From assembly GCF_002154575.1 (NCBI RefSeq), contig NZ_MUBA01000130.1, positions 1 through 44,688 of the forward strand: a stretch of DNA of 44,688 bases, in the 5' to 3' direction. This document shows positions 19,255 to 29,340 of the stretch, piece by piece (the first letter of the stretch is position 1; every line of letters starts with the position of its first letter). The stretch comes from Streptomyces bobili (lineage in GTDB: Bacteria > Actinomycetota > Actinomycetes > Streptomycetales > Streptomycetaceae). The notes under the pieces are model-generated. The model searched no databases. It saw only the letters and a list, made by a program, of their open reading frames with translations, and was not told the origin of the DNA. Position numbers and translations under genes: made by a program.

Positions 19255-19913
19255 GAGAACTGCCCTCGGAGAGGGGCGCCGAGGTCGGGCGGCGCATCGG
19301 CGTCGGCCTGATGTACGGCTTCTGGAAGCCGCGGGTGCTGGGCGCCTGGAAGGTACCGGCGACCGGTCCCGTGATCTTCGCCGTCAACCACTCGCACAAC
19401 ATCGACGGGCCGATGGTCATGGGCGTGGCGCCCCGGCCGACGCACTTCCTGATCAAGAAGGAAGCGTTCATCGGTCCCCTGGACCCGTTCCTGACGGGCA
19501 TCGGGCAGGTCAAGGTCGACCGGGACACCACCGACCGCAAGGCCATCACCCGCGCACTGGGTGTGCTGGCGGCCGGCGGCGTTCTCGGTATCTTTCCGGA
19601 GGGCACGCGGGGCGAGGGCGACTTCGCCTCGCTGCGCGCGGGGCTCGCCTATTTCGCGGTGCGCAGCGGGGCGGCGATCGTCCCCGTGGCCGTACTGGGA
19701 AGCACCGAGCGGCGCGGACGGTTGTTCAAGGGACTGCCCCCGCTGCGGTCCCGCGTCGACGTCGTCTTCGGCGACCCGTTCGAGGCGGGCGACGGCAGCG
19801 GGCGGCGTACGCGCAAGGCGCTGGACGAGGCCACCGAGCGGATCCAGAAGCAACTGGCCGCTCACCTGGAGCACGCCAGACGGCTCACCGGCCGGCCGGC
19901 GGACGCGGGCTAG
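19251..19913 (+). CDS. 1-acyl-sn-glycerol-3-phosphate acyltransferase (PlsC-like)
   Basis: 220 residues. It carries the acyltransferase motifs FAVNHSHNID (His47 and Asp52 of HX4D), FPEGTRGEGDF (Glu117) and AIVPVAVLGS. The family transfers acyl groups to lysophosphatidate in phospholipid synthesis at the membrane face. No clear long membrane helix is present apart from a hydrophobic N-terminal stretch. The GTG start overlaps the cmk stop, so translation is coupled. The exact acceptor is not certain. Confidence 0.92.
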   Translation: MRELPSERGAEVGRRIGVGLMYGFWKPRVLGAWKVPATGPVIFAVNHSHNIDGPMVMGVAPRPTHFLIKKEAFIGPLDPFLTGIGQVKVDRDTTDRKAITRALGVLAAGGVLGIFPEGTRGEGDFASLRAGLAYFAVRSGAAIVPVAVLGSTERRGRLFKGLPPLRSRVDVVFGDPFEAGDGSGRRTRKALDEATERIQKQLAAHLEHARRLTGRPADAG

Positions 19914-20036
19914 CGGCACGAGGAACGAAAACGCCGGGCGTCCGGGCGGACGCTGGGCGACACTGAGTAGTGGATCAAACCGCCGAAAACGGGTGCTCCA
20001 CCGATCACCACGAATGAACGCAGAGGTACGGACTTC

Positions 20037-21515
20037 ATGAACGACCACATCCAGCCCGACGGCTCGGACTCCTTCGAGCACGACCACGGGGCACTCGGCG
20101 ACGCCGAGTACGCGGAGTTCATGGAGCTCGCCGCGGTAGAGGGCTTCGACGTCGAGGACGTCGAGGGAGCGATCGAGGCCGCCGGGCACGGACCACTGCC
20201 GGTCCTCGCCGTCGTCGGCCGCCCCAATGTCGGCAAGTCGACCCTCGTCAACCGGATCATCGGGCGGCGCGAGGCGGTCGTCGAGGACAAGCCGGGCGTC
20301 ACCCGTGACCGCGTGACCTACGAGGCCGAGTGGGCGGGCCGCCGCTTCAAGCTCGTCGACACCGGCGGCTGGGAGCAGGACGTCCTCGGCATCGACGCCT
20401 CCGTGGCCGCCCAGGCCGAGTACGCGATCGAGGCCGCCGACGCCGTCGTCTTCGTCGTCGACGCCAAGGTCGGCGCGACCGACACCGACGAGGCGGTCGT
20501 ACGACTGCTGCGCAAGGCCGGCAAGCCCGTCGTGCTGGCCGCCAACAAGGTGGACGGACTCAGCGGCGAGGCGGACGCGTCCGCCCTGTGGTCCCTGGGC
20601 CTCGGCGAGCCGCACCCCGTCTCCGCGCTGCACGGCCGCGGCACCGGCGACATGCTCGACGCCGTCCTCGAGGCACTGCCGGAGGCGCCCGAGCAGACCT
20701 TCGGCACGGCGGTCGGCGGCCCGCGCCGCATCGCTCTCATCGGCCGCCCGAACGTCGGCAAGTCCTCACTGCTGAACAAGGTGGCCGGCGAGGAGCGTGT
20801 CGTCGTCAACGAGATCGCGGGCACCACCCGTGACCCGGTCGACGAACTGATCGAGCTGGGCGGTGTCATCTGGAAGTTCGTCGACACGGCCGGTATCCGC
20901 AAGCGGGTCCACCTCCAGCAGGGCGCCGACTACTACGCCTCGCTACGCACCGCGGCCGCGGTGGAGAAGGCCGAGGTGGCGGTCATCCTGATCGACGCCT
21001 CCGAGTCGATCTCCGTGCAGGACCAGCGGATCGTCACCATGGCGGTGGACGCGGGCCGCGCGATCGTCCTCGCCTTCAACAAGTGGGACACCCTCGACGA
21101 GGAGCGCCGCTACTACCTGGAGCGGGACATCGAGACCGAGCTGGCCCAGGTGGCGTGGGCGCCGCGGGTGAACGTCTCGGCGCGCACCGGACGGCACATG
21201 GAGAAGCTCGTCCCGGCGATCGAGACGGCCCTGGCCGGCTGGGAGACCCGCGTTCCCACGGGCCGGCTGAACGCCTTCCTCGGCGAGCTGGTCTCGGCCC
21301 ACCCGCACCCGGTCCGGGGCGGCAAGCAGCCGCGCATCCTCTTCGGCACCCAGGCCGGCACCAAGCCGCCGCGGTTCGTACTGTTCGCCTCCGGCTTCAT
21401 CGAGGCGGGCTACCGACGCTTCATCGAGCGCCGCCTGCGCGAGGAGTTCGCCTTCGAGGGCACGCCGATCCACATCTCGGTGCGGGTGCGCGAGAAGCGC
21501 GGCAAGAAGAAGTGA
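20037..21515 (+). CDS. der: Ribosome biogenesis GTPase Der (EngA)
   Basis: 492 residues. Two GTPase domains in tandem are seen: the first P-loop GRPNVGKST at 61-69, the second GRPNVGKSS near 236-244, each followed by DxxG (DTGGWE, DTAGIR) and NKxD (NKVD, NKWD). The C-terminal KH-like domain contains [20 protein letters not shown] and ends in a basic REKRGKKK. Der acts in assembly of the 50S subunit. The first 50 residues are an acidic extension. AGAGG lies about ten bases ahead of the ATG. A very long hairpin follows the stop. Confidence 0.97.
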   Translation: MNDHIQPDGSDSFEHDHGALGDAEYAEFMELAAVEGFDVEDVEGAIEAAGHGPLPVLAVVGRPNVGKSTLVNRIIGRREAVVEDKPGVTRDRVTYEAEWAGRRFKLVDTGGWEQDVLGIDASVAAQAEYAIEAADAVVFVVDAKVGATDTDEAVVRLLRKAGKPVVLAANKVDGLSGEADASALWSLGLGEPHPVSALHGRGTGDMLDAVLEALPEAPEQTFGTAVGGPRRIALIGRPNVGKSSLLNKVAGEERVVVNEIAGTTRDPVDELIELGGVIWKFVDTAGIRKRVHLQQGADYYASLRTAAAVEKAEVAVILIDASESISVQDQRIVTMAVDAGRAIVLAFNKWDTLDEERRYYLERDIETELAQVAWAPRVNVSARTGRHMEKLVPAIETALAGWETRVPTGRLNAFLGELVSAHPHPVRGGKQPRILFGTQAGTKPPRFVLFASGFIEAGYRRFIERRLREEFAFEGTPIHISVRVREKRGKKK

Positions 21516-21526
21516 CCTGAGGAGAC

Positions 21527-21577
21527 GACACGGCCGGAGGGCGGCACCCATCGCGGGTGCCGCCCTCCGGCCGTGTC
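21527..21577. terminator. Long perfect hairpin between der and the convergent gene
   Basis: A 23-base perfect stem (21527-21549 with 21555-21577) encloses a five-base loop, 12 bases past the der stop. There is no T tract. It probably works in both directions, since the next gene ends 37 bases further on. Confidence 0.85.
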
Positions 21578-21613
21578 ACGCCGTGTCCGTCCGCCTCGGC
21601 CCGTCCGGCGGCC

Positions 21614-22084
21614 TCAGCCGCTCCGCCGGGGTGCCGGGGGCAGCGCCGGGAGGTGATGCGTCCCGGTGGGCGTCTGCTGCTGCCCGGTCTGCGAGGTCTG
21701 CGGGGTCTGCCCGAGCGGTCCCACCCGCTGCCACTGCGGCGACTGCACCTGCACCTGCGACTGTCCCTGTGCCTGTCCCTGCGACGGCTGTCCGCCGAGC
21801 CGGGCGCTCTGCGCGCCCGCACTGTAGGCGCTGTACGAGCTGCTGAACGATCCCGGCCGCGGCACCGCGTACGACCCCGTGCTGTACGGGATGTTCCCGA
21901 AGGCGGTGAACCCCAGTTCCTCCTCGCCGCTGCGGTCACCCGGCAGCGAGCGGAACGACTTGACGTACTCGGCGTAGAGCGTGTCGTAGATCGGCGTGGC
22001 CGAAGGGCCGCCATGGGAGTCCTGGGCCGGTCGCGCGGACGGGATCGGGTAGGGCTGGCGGCGGGGAACGTCGTAGGTGTGCAC
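21614..22084 (-). CDS. Uncharacterised Gln/Ser/Tyr-rich protein
   Basis: About 156 residues from a GTG at 22084; the frame is open further upstream to 22270, but the extra part is Arg-rich and looks non-coding. The first half has an ordered motif, SATPIYDTLYAEYVKSFRSL, followed by EEELGFTAFG. The second half is low in complexity (Ser/Tyr then Gln-rich repeats) and ends LPALPPAPRRSG. I recall similar TPIYD-containing low-complexity proteins in Streptomyces, without known function. No Shine-Dalgarno is convincing, so the start is uncertain. Confidence 0.6.
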   Translation of the reverse strand: MHTYDVPRRQPYPIPSARPAQDSHGGPSATPIYDTLYAEYVKSFRSLPGDRSGEEELGFTAFGNIPYSTGSYAVPRPGSFSSSYSAYSAGAQSARLGGQPSQGQAQGQSQVQVQSPQWQRVGPLGQTPQTSQTGQQQTPTGTHHLPALPPAPRRSG

Positions 22085-22184
22085 GTATGTCCAAACGACG
22101 TGTGAGGTCAAGGGATGCGGCCGGTGACCGGCCTTCGGGGGCGCGGCGGTACGGCCGCGTCCCCGGCCGGCAGGGCCCAGGTGC

Positions 22185-22967
22185 TCAGGTCCCGGCGAGC
22201 GGCATGGCCGCCCCCACCAGCTTTCCGTTCGCCGCCGCCTTGTCCAGCGCGCCCCGCAGCAGGTCCTCACGGGGCTGGCGGCCGATCGAGCCCACCGGGG
22301 CCGCGAACATCAGCACCTGCTGGTGCTTGTTGGCGGCGGCCCGCCAGCCCTCCGTCACCTGCAACGGCTGGTGGGCCTGCCACCAGGCGACCGGCTGGCC
22401 GCCGTTGACCGAGGGCTGGAGCACCGCGTGCAGCTGCCCCATCGCCAGCAGCACGGACCAGCCGTGCTGCACGGGCGGTACCTCGGACAGCTCGGACAGC
22501 GGCATGAAGCCCTGCTCGATGAGCAGCGGAAGGAAGTCGTCGCCGATGTCGGTGGCTCCGGGCCGCACGATGGGCGCCGTCGGCTCCACGACCAGCGCCG
22601 GGTGCAACTCCCCGGCGATCAGGACGAGTCCGCTCGTCACACCGAGCACGGCCTGTTCGGGCACGACCTTGTCGGGGTCCAGGTCGACGGTGTCGCCGCT
22701 GATCGAGCGGACGGCGCCCTGGAGTTGCTCCTCGGTGACCTGGACGACCTGGGAGGGCAGGCAGGAGGAGTGGGCGAAGGCGAGGACGGCGGTCTCGTCC
22801 CCGATGAACAGGACGGTGCTGGTGCGCTCGTGCTCGGAGTCGCCCGGGGTGCGGCAGGACGTGCAGTCGTAACTGCCCGGGGCGTTCTCTCCGGCGAGCA
22901 GCCGGTCGGCTTCTTCGGCGCCGATCTCGGCGCGTACCTCGTCGCTGACGTCGAGCATGCGCGGCAC
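22185..22967 (-). CDS. Conserved hypothetical protein with N-terminal Cys pair
   Basis: 260 residues. I do not recognise a named family. The start VPRMLDVSDEVRAEIGAEEA is followed by SYDCTSCRTPGD and AFAHSSC, whose three Cys and His could bind a metal. The rest is a mixed alpha/beta protein with LVLIAGELHPALVVEPTAPI and a C-terminal segment LMFAAPVGSIGRQPREDLL. The GTG at 22967 has GGGAG six bases upstream; an ATG at 22958 is a second choice. It lies 100 bases upstream of the Gln-rich gene on the same strand. Confidence 0.8.
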   Translation of the reverse strand: MPRMLDVSDEVRAEIGAEEADRLLAGENAPGSYDCTSCRTPGDSEHERTSTVLFIGDETAVLAFAHSSCLPSQVVQVTEEQLQGAVRSISGDTVDLDPDKVVPEQAVLGVTSGLVLIAGELHPALVVEPTAPIVRPGATDIGDDFLPLLIEQGFMPLSELSEVPPVQHGWSVLLAMGQLHAVLQPSVNGGQPVAWWQAHQPLQVTEGWRAAANKHQQVLMFAAPVGSIGRQPREDLLRGALDKAAANGKLVGAAMPLAGT

Positions 22968-23287
22968 GGGTGACTCCCTCGGATGCGGTGCGTGGGCGGG
23001 CCGGGTGGCTCCCCGGCTCATGCAGAAGACAACGGGCGAGCTGTGGCGGGGGTCACGCTGCCCGGCGAAGCGAATCGAACCGACCTGCGCGCAGGGTCAC
23101 CTGACGTGCGGAATCGGCCACTCATCGTCAAGTAACGAGTGGGTTACGGAGGTTGGGCGCGTGAGGTGGGACACAGGGCAACCGGGAGGTTGGTCGACAA
23201 ATACGGAAATCAGGGAATGAAATAGGTGTCCGGATCTGGACGATACCGGCGGTAACGCGGAACTGGCCTGCGGAGAAGGCCGGTTGA

Positions 23288-23316
23288 TTGATGACGGGCC
23301 GTCGGGGACCTAGATT
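23288..23316 (+). promoter_or_regulatory. Promoter of the Rpf-LysM gene
   Basis: TTGATG (23288-23293) and TAGATT (23311-23316) have the ideal 17-base spacer. The start would be near 23323, leaving a 5' leader of about 160 bases. Confidence 0.7.
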
Positions 23317-23350
23317 CCTCGGCTGTGTGCAGCGAGCACCGCTCGGGTAC

Positions 23351-23448
23351 GTCCGCCGGCCGCGCAGAGCCAGACAGCGCGCAGCACCACCGCCGGCGGA
23401 CGGGGCGGAGCACGACGACCGCGTTCCCGCGTGGACGGCGTGCTCCGC
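23351..23448 (+). ncRNA. Structured 5' leader with two long helices
   Basis: Two perfect ten-base helices follow each other in the predicted leader: 23351-23360 with 23392-23401, and 23405-23414 with 23439-23448. Several Streptomyces cell-wall hydrolase genes carry a c-di-AMP (ydaO) riboswitch in this place. I do not find the ydaO consensus here, so this could be a different leader or simply stable structure. Confidence 0.4.
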
Positions 23449-23472
23449 TCAGGGGGAGACCCGGGTTCGTAG

Positions 23473-24228
<756 letters not shown>

Positions 24229-24238
24229 CGCGGCCGAC

Positions 24239-24268
24239 GGGCCCCGCCGGACCGGTCCGGCGGGGCCC
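24239..24268. terminator. 30-base perfect palindrome between convergent genes
   Basis: Bases 24239-24253 are the exact reverse complement of 24254-24268, with no spacer. It lies between the Rpf gene stop and the ctaD stop and probably ends transcription from both sides. Confidence 0.8.
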
Positions 24269-24270
24269 GC

Positions 24271-25950
24271 TCACGAGCCCGCCTGGTGCTTCTTCGGCTC
24301 GGGCTGCGGGATCTCCGCCGCGAACTCGGGGTGGTGCAGGTCGAACGCAGGGGACTCCGAGCGGATCCGGGGCAGCGCGGTGAAGTTGTGCCGGGGCGGC
24401 GGGCAGGAGGTCGTCCACTCCAGGGAGCGGCCGAAGCCCCAGGGGTCGTCGACCTCGACCCTCTCGCCGTACCGGGCGGTCTTCCAGACGTTGTAGAGGA
24501 ACGGCAGCGTCGACAGGCCGAGCAGGAACGCGCCGATCGTGGAGACCGTGTTGAGGGCGGTGAAGCCGTCCGCGGCCAGATAGTCCGGGTAGCGGCGCGG
24601 CATGCCCTCGGCGCCCAGCCAGTGCTGCACCAGGAACGTGGTGTGGAAGCCGACGAACAGCGTCCAGAACTGGATCTTGCCGAGCCGTTCGTCGAGCAGC
24701 TTGCCGGTGAACTTCGGCCACCAGAAGAAGAACCCGGCGAAGATCGCGAAGACCACCGTGCCGAAGACCACGTAGTGGAAGTGCGCGACGACGAAGTACG
24801 AGTCGGTGACGTGGAAGTCCAGCGGCGGCGACGCCAGGATGACCCCGGTCAGCCCGCCGAACAGGAACGTCACGAGGAAGCCGGTCGCCCACAGCATCGG
24901 CGTCTCGAAGGACACCGAGCCCTTCAGCATGGTCCCGGTCCAGTTGAAGAACTTCACGCCCGTCGGCACCGCGATCAGGAACGACATGAAGGAGAAGAAC
25001 GGCAGCAGCACCGCCCCGGTGGCGAACATGTGGTGGGCCCACACGACGACCGAGAGCCCGGTGATCGCCATCGTCGCGCCGACCAGGGTCAGGTAGCCGA
25101 AGATCGGCTTGCGGCTGAAGACCGGGATGATCTCCGTGATGATCCCGAAGAACGGCAGCGCGATGATGTACACCTCGGGATGCCCGAAGAACCAGAACAG
25201 GTGCTGCCACAGCAGCGCCCCGCCGTTGGCCGCCTCGAACACCTGTGAGCCGAACCGCCGGTCCGCCTCCAGCACCAGCAGCGCCGCCGCCAGCACCGGG
25301 AAGGCCATCAGGATCAGGATCGACGTGAACAGGGTGTTCCAGGTGAAGATCGGCATCCGGAACATCGTCATGCCGGGCGCGCGCATCGCGATGATGGTGG
25401 TGACGAAGTTGACCGCGCCCAGGATCGTGCCGAAGCCCGCCAGCGCCAGCCCCATGATCCACAGGTCGGGGCCGATGCCGGGGGAGTACGTCGAGCTGTT
25501 GAGCGGCGCGTAGGCGAACCAGCCGAAGGCGGCCGGCCCGTCGGGCACCAGCAGTGAGCCCATCACGATGAGCCCGCCGAACAGGAAGAGCCAGTACGAC
25601 AGCATGTTCAGCCGGGGGAAGGCCACGTCCGGGGCGCCGATCTGGAGCGGCATCAGCTCGTTGGCGAAGCCCGCGAAGGACGGGGTCGCGAACAGCAGCA
25701 GCATGATCGTGCCGTGCAGGGTGAACAACTGGTTGAACTGCTGGTTGTCCACGATCTGCAGCCCGGGGCGGGCCAGTTCGGCGCGCACGATCAGCGCCAT
25801 GACCCCGCCGATCAGGAAGAACGCGAAGGACGTGATCAGGTAGAGGTGCCCGATCTTCTTGTGGTCGGTGGTGGTCAGCCAGTCGATCACGACCCGGCCC
25901 CGCCTCCCGCCCGCGGTGCGTACCGCCGCCGGTACGGTCTGCGTCCCCAT
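24271..25950 (-). CDS. ctaD: Cytochrome c oxidase subunit I (aa3 type), orphan copy
   Basis: 559 residues with about 12 membrane helices. Heme and copper ligands are present: FTLHGTIM for heme a, [10 protein letters not shown] (CuB His and cross-linked Tyr), WAHHMFATG (CuB pair) and [11 protein letters not shown] for heme a3 and a. The D channel ([11 protein letters not shown]) and K channel Lys ([10 protein letters not shown]) are kept, so it should pump protons. The gene stands alone, without ctaC, ctaE, ctaF or qcr genes nearby. Streptomyces often have a second ctaD outside the main cluster, and this looks like that copy. The ATG at 25950 gives the family N-terminus. Confidence 0.95.
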   Translation of the reverse strand: MGTQTVPAAVRTAGGRRGRVVIDWLTTTDHKKIGHLYLITSFAFFLIGGVMALIVRAELARPGLQIVDNQQFNQLFTLHGTIMLLLFATPSFAGFANELMPLQIGAPDVAFPRLNMLSYWLFLFGGLIVMGSLLVPDGPAAFGWFAYAPLNSSTYSPGIGPDLWIMGLALAGFGTILGAVNFVTTIIAMRAPGMTMFRMPIFTWNTLFTSILILMAFPVLAAALLVLEADRRFGSQVFEAANGGALLWQHLFWFFGHPEVYIIALPFFGIITEIIPVFSRKPIFGYLTLVGATMAITGLSVVVWAHHMFATGAVLLPFFSFMSFLIAVPTGVKFFNWTGTMLKGSVSFETPMLWATGFLVTFLFGGLTGVILASPPLDFHVTDSYFVVAHFHYVVFGTVVFAIFAGFFFWWPKFTGKLLDERLGKIQFWTLFVGFHTTFLVQHWLGAEGMPRRYPDYLAADGFTALNTVSTIGAFLLGLSTLPFLYNVWKTARYGERVEVDDPWGFGRSLEWTTSCPPPRHNFTALPRIRSESPAFDLHHPEFAAEIPQPEPKKHQAGS

Positions 25951-26370
25951 CGCTCGCTCGCCCCTTCACTACTCGCGCCCCGGGCCTGCCTCGCCCGCGC
26001 CGCACGGGTGCCCGCGAGCTGTCGCCATGATGCTCGCGCCGCCACGCGCCCGACAGGGGGCGTACGGAGGATGTGTGGGGAAGCCGTGTATTTCCTATGA
26101 GTATTCGGCTCCCGCGAACCCTGCGGAATCGGAATGGAACGGAGTCCGGGAACGGGTCTCCGGGAACTCTCTGCCGGGCAATTGAAGGGGCCGGTACGAC
26201 ACGCGGAAATGACGATCGAATACCTGCGAAAGGCGTACGGAATCGCTCGTTCGTGTGACGGATGCGAACCGAAACGCGTGTCGTGGTCCTGTGACAGAAG
26301 TGTGACCGGAGTGATCCACATCTCCCGTTCGGGGTTCCCGGAACGGCGGCCCCGGCCTAGCGTTGCGGGT
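25951..26370. promoter_or_regulatory. Divergent region between ctaD and the I78 gene
   Basis: No gene is supported. It includes an AT-richer stretch around 26085-26120 and an imperfect dyad, CCGTTC (26325-26330) and GAACGG (26341-26346), just upstream of the I78 -10 box. I see no clear ctaD promoter. Confidence 0.4.
26358..26363 (+). promoter_or_regulatory. Candidate -10 box of a leaderless I78 transcript
   Basis: TAGCGT is followed by seven bases and the ATG at 26371, the same arrangement as at the PucR gene. GGAAC (26340-26344) and GTT (26362-26364), 17 bases apart, could alternatively be an ECF sigma site resembling SigR. Confidence 0.45.
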
Positions 26371-26586
26371 ATGGCAACGATTCCCACTCCGCCTGCGGAG
26401 CCCCAGGACAGTCCGGACGGATATGTCGGCCTAGAGAGCGACCGGGCCGAGCGGCTCGCCCGGGAACGGGGATGGTCGACGGTGCGCTCGCTGGCCCCCG
26501 GAACGATCATCACCATGGAGTACCGGGTGGGGCGGCTGAACTTCGAGGTGCGTGAGGGCAGGGTGACGCGGGCCTGGAAGGGGTGA
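26371..26586 (+). CDS. I78-family peptidase inhibitor-like protein
   Basis: 71 residues. The C-terminal part GTIITMEYRVGRLNFEVREG followed by RVTRAWKG is the core of the I78 inhibitor family, small proteins that block serine proteases such as subtilisin. There is no signal peptide, so a cytoplasmic role is possible. The ATG has no Shine-Dalgarno and is likely leaderless. A DNA-structure signal upstream suggests regulation. A weak hairpin follows the stop. Confidence 0.85.
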   Translation: MATIPTPPAEPQDSPDGYVGLESDRAERLARERGWSTVRSLAPGTIITMEYRVGRLNFEVREGRVTRAWKG

Positions 26587-26589
26587 GGC

Positions 26590-26627
26590 GCGCGGGGCCG
26601 GGTCTGTGCGTACCGGTGGTCCCGCGC
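26590..26627. terminator. Imperfect hairpin between convergent genes
   Basis: GCGCGGG (26590-26596) pairs with CCCGCGC (26621-26627), with partial pairing inside. It lies between the I78 gene and the convergent PAP2 gene. Confidence 0.4.
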
Positions 26628-26634
26628 GAGCCGG

Positions 26635-27678
26635 TCAGCCGCCGGTCAGGGGACGGCCGGCCGGGGTGGTCGGCGTGTTCGGGCCGTGCGGAAGCCGGTC
26701 CGCGTGGGCCGGACGGCGACTGCCGACCGGGGTGATGGGGGCACGCTCCCCGCGGGCGGTGTGCGGACCGGGGGCGAGGTAGACCGGCGCCCTGGACGGA
26801 CGCACCGTCGCCTCGCGGGCGGCGGTGGTCGCCTCGTCCTGCCGGCCGGCCGGGGAGCGCTGCTTGAGCGGTACGGCCACCGGGACCGGGACGGGGGTCG
26901 GGGCCGGCGTCGTACCGGCGCGGCGGGCGCGCCGGCGGTCGCGCAGCGTGAAGATCCAGGCCTCGGTGCGGGCGATCAACGGCTCGCACCAGGGCAGGGC
27001 CAGCAGGATGAGCAGGCCGGCGGCCCAGCCGAGGACCACGTCGCTCAGCCAGTGCGTACCGAGGTAGACCGTGGCGAGGCCGACACCGAGCGAGGTCACC
27101 GCGGAGAGTGCCGACAGCCAGCGGCGGGCTCGCGGGGTGGAGGCCAGATATGCCAGGATTCCCCAGGTCACGACCGCGTTGGCGGTGTGGCCGCTGGGAA
27201 ATATATCGCCGCCGAGACCCATCTCGTTCGAGCCGATGGTGGTGGCGTAGTGAGGGCCGAGACGGCCCATGCCGATCTTCGCCGCGCCGACCGTGATGTT
27301 CAGCAGCAGCAGTGAGGCACCGAGCGTGAGCAGTGGCCGCAGGGTGTGCTGGCGCCAGGATCTCCAGCCGAGCCAGGCGCAGATCATGACGGCGGTGGGC
27401 CCGCGCTGGCCGAGGACCACGTAGTAGTCGACGAACCAGTGGATCTCGGACCACTGCTGGTACGGCCGGAAGAACATGACCTGCCAGTCGAGGCGGACCA
27501 GCCACGAGGTGGTCACCACGAGCCACACGATGGCCAGGTAGAAGGCCAGGGTCGCCGAGAACAGCGCGACCCGGTGCCTGCTCATCCGTGGCACGTCGAT
27601 GTGGGCCGGCCGTTCCGGCTCACGGTCCAGCCTTGCGAACACCCGGTCCAGACGGGTGAGGTTTTGTTCGGTACGCAC
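26635..27678 (-). CDS. PAP2-superfamily membrane phosphatase-like protein
   Basis: 347 residues with about six membrane segments and a Pro/Ala-rich cytoplasmic tail of about 110 residues. The central PSGHTANAVVTWG motif and YLGTHWLSDVVLGW identify a PAP2 fold. Two motifs deviate: the first reads KIGMGRLGP instead of KX6RP, and the Ser-Arg before YLGTHW is Ala-Thr. The His residues remain. PAP2 enzymes cleave lipid phosphates or pyrophosphates at the membrane. The GTG at 27678 has no Shine-Dalgarno but follows TAACGT by seven bases, so the mRNA may be leaderless. Confidence 0.86.
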   Translation of the reverse strand: MRTEQNLTRLDRVFARLDREPERPAHIDVPRMSRHRVALFSATLAFYLAIVWLVVTTSWLVRLDWQVMFFRPYQQWSEIHWFVDYYVVLGQRGPTAVMICAWLGWRSWRQHTLRPLLTLGASLLLLNITVGAAKIGMGRLGPHYATTIGSNEMGLGGDIFPSGHTANAVVTWGILAYLASTPRARRWLSALSAVTSLGVGLATVYLGTHWLSDVVLGWAAGLLILLALPWCEPLIARTEAWIFTLRDRRRARRAGTTPAPTPVPVPVAVPLKQRSPAGRQDEATTAAREATVRPSRAPVYLAPGPHTARGERAPITPVGSRRPAHADRLPHGPNTPTTPAGRPLTGG

Positions 27679-27685
27679 CCAATCG

Positions 27686-27691
27686 ACGTTA
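27686..27691 (-). promoter_or_regulatory. Candidate -10 box of a leaderless PAP2 transcript
   Basis: On the minus strand TAACGT is followed by seven bases and the GTG at 27678. The 225 bases further upstream are AT-richer than the neighbourhood and hold no gene. Confidence 0.4.
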
Positions 27692-27916
27692 CAGCGGGTG
27701 AGCGCAGTTCCCCGCCGAATCCACGGCTTTGTGATGACGATGTGATGTGGGATTGCTCTCAGAAGTGCACTTATTCCGCTGGATTCCGTAATCCCCGAAC
27801 GCTGCTCCGTTCAATTCTTTTGATCATTCCGGAGGGTGGTTTTGGCTAACTTATGAATGCGTTCGCCGAATGCATGGCCGCCATTCTCCGCCCGCTCGCT
27901 CGGCCGTCCCGGACGG

Positions 27917-29083
27917 TCAGGGCGGACCTGAGCCGTTCAGCCACCCCGCGCCGTACACCGCCGACGCCACCGCGACACCGCCCACGACCAGCGCCGATCG
28001 CCAGGGGCGCAGCCGGGCGAGGGCCAGGGCGAGGGGGAACAGGAGCGGGAAGGCGGGCAGCAGCAGGCGTGGTTTCGAGCCGAAGTAGCTCGAAGCGCAC
28101 AGCGCGAGGGCGAGGACGATCCCCGTGTACACCAGCAGGGGGAGCGGTTGCCGTCCGCGCACACCGGCGACGTACAGCCGGATCAGCAGGGTGACGCCGA
28201 TGATCAGGGCGAGACCGGCGAAGGCCGACGGAATTGACGTGAACTTGTCGATGATGAAGCGGGCGAAGGCGTAACCGCCGTCGAAACCGTTGCGCCAGCC
28301 CGCCTGCACGTCGAGATAGCCGAGAGGGCCCTTCCCGGTGCGGTGGCCGACCCAGAGGACGTAGCCGGCCGCGCCGAGGGGCGCGAGGAGGAGACCGAGG
28401 GCGCGCGGGGCGACGCGTGCGCCCCGCGCGTCCGCCGCACTCCGCTCTCGCCCGAACGAGACCACGCCCGCCACCCACACCGCGGCCACCACGGCGAGTC
28501 CCACCGGTCGGGTCAGGCCGGCCAGCGACGCCAGCAGACCGGCGGTCACCCAGCGGCCGGTGAGGACCGCGTACAGCGACCAGGCGGCCAGCGCGGTGAA
28601 CAGTGACTCGCTGTACGCCATCGACTGCACGATCCCGACCGGCAGGACCGCCCACAGCAGGACCGCGCACACCCCGGCCCGGCGCCCGTACAGATGGTCG
28701 GCGACCGCGAAGATCCCCCAGGCCGCGGCGAGCGAGGCGAACAGGGAGACGGCGAAGCCCGCGTCGGCGTACGACAGCGGGGTCACCGCCGCGACCGCCC
28801 GCTCCAGCCAGGGTAGCAGCGGGAAGAACGCCAGGTTGGAGTGGACGTCACCGTTCGGCAGCCGCACCTCGTAGCCGTAGCCCAGCTCGGCGACGCGGGT
28901 GTACCACAGGGAGTCCCAGCGGGCCGTCAACAAGGTGTACGCGCTCTTGTCCCGCGCGGCGCTCCACACGGCGAGGGCGAGCAGCCCCAGGACGCGCACG
29001 GCCGCGTACCCCAGGAGGGCGGGGGCCGCCCGGCGCAGGGCCGCGGGGCCGGGCGGTGCCACGCGGGTCTCGAGATCGGTCAC
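27917..29083 (-). CDS. PIG-V-like mannosyltransferase (GT-C membrane protein)
   Basis: 388 residues with about ten membrane helices. The loop TARWDSLWYTRVAELGYGYE after the first helix, with paired Asp and Trp, and the following SNLAFFPLLPWLERAVA are typical of PIG-V and related polyprenyl-phosphate-mannose transferases. MAYSESLFTALAAWSLYAV and GLTRPVGLAVV are also conserved. Substrate could be a lipid or protein mannosyl acceptor; this is not decided. The GTG at 29083 lacks a Shine-Dalgarno and sits six bases after GATAAT, suggesting a leaderless start. An upstream in-frame ATG at 29194 would add 37 poorly conserved residues. Confidence 0.85.
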   Translation of the reverse strand: MTDLETRVAPPGPAALRRAAPALLGYAAVRVLGLLALAVWSAARDKSAYTLLTARWDSLWYTRVAELGYGYEVRLPNGDVHSNLAFFPLLPWLERAVAAVTPLSYADAGFAVSLFASLAAAWGIFAVADHLYGRRAGVCAVLLWAVLPVGIVQSMAYSESLFTALAAWSLYAVLTGRWVTAGLLASLAGLTRPVGLAVVAAVWVAGVVSFGRERSAADARGARVAPRALGLLLAPLGAAGYVLWVGHRTGKGPLGYLDVQAGWRNGFDGGYAFARFIIDKFTSIPSAFAGLALIIGVTLLIRLYVAGVRGRQPLPLLVYTGIVLALALCASSYFGSKPRLLLPAFPLLFPLALALARLRPWRSALVVGGVAVASAVYGAGWLNGSGPP

Positions 29084-29089
29084 CGGCCG

Positions 29090-29095
29090 ATTATC
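29090..29095 (-). promoter_or_regulatory. Candidate -10 box of a leaderless mannosyltransferase transcript
   Basis: On the minus strand GATAAT, near-consensus, is followed by six bases and the GTG at 29083. Confidence 0.45.
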
Positions 29096-29340
29096 GGCGG
29101 AGCCCGGAAGCGGAGGGTGCGCCGGGGTGCGACGGGCCGTGAGGGGAGTGGCGTACGCCACATGGTTGTCCGGGAGCTGTGAGAGGTCCGCCACGTGGAC
29201 GACGGACGAACTCGCGTACGCTGCGTGTCACTCGTCGTTCAGTGCGCGGGCCGGGGACCACCGCTCCTCTCCGGCCGAGCCCCGGGGAGTCCCCACCCCG
29301 CGAGCCCGCCGAACCCGAGGAAACTCTGGGAGGTACGTTC

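Noticed and set aside
23060..23115. A T-loop-like GGTTCGATTC on the minus strand, as in a tRNA
   Set aside because: The flanking bases do not form a T stem, and no acceptor or anticodon stem can be drawn.
27692..27916. A possible iron box (GGTTTTGGCTAACTTAT) in the AT-richer gap between PAP2 and mannosyltransferase genes
   Set aside because: It matches the DmdR consensus in only about 12 of 19 positions and is far from a fitting promoter.
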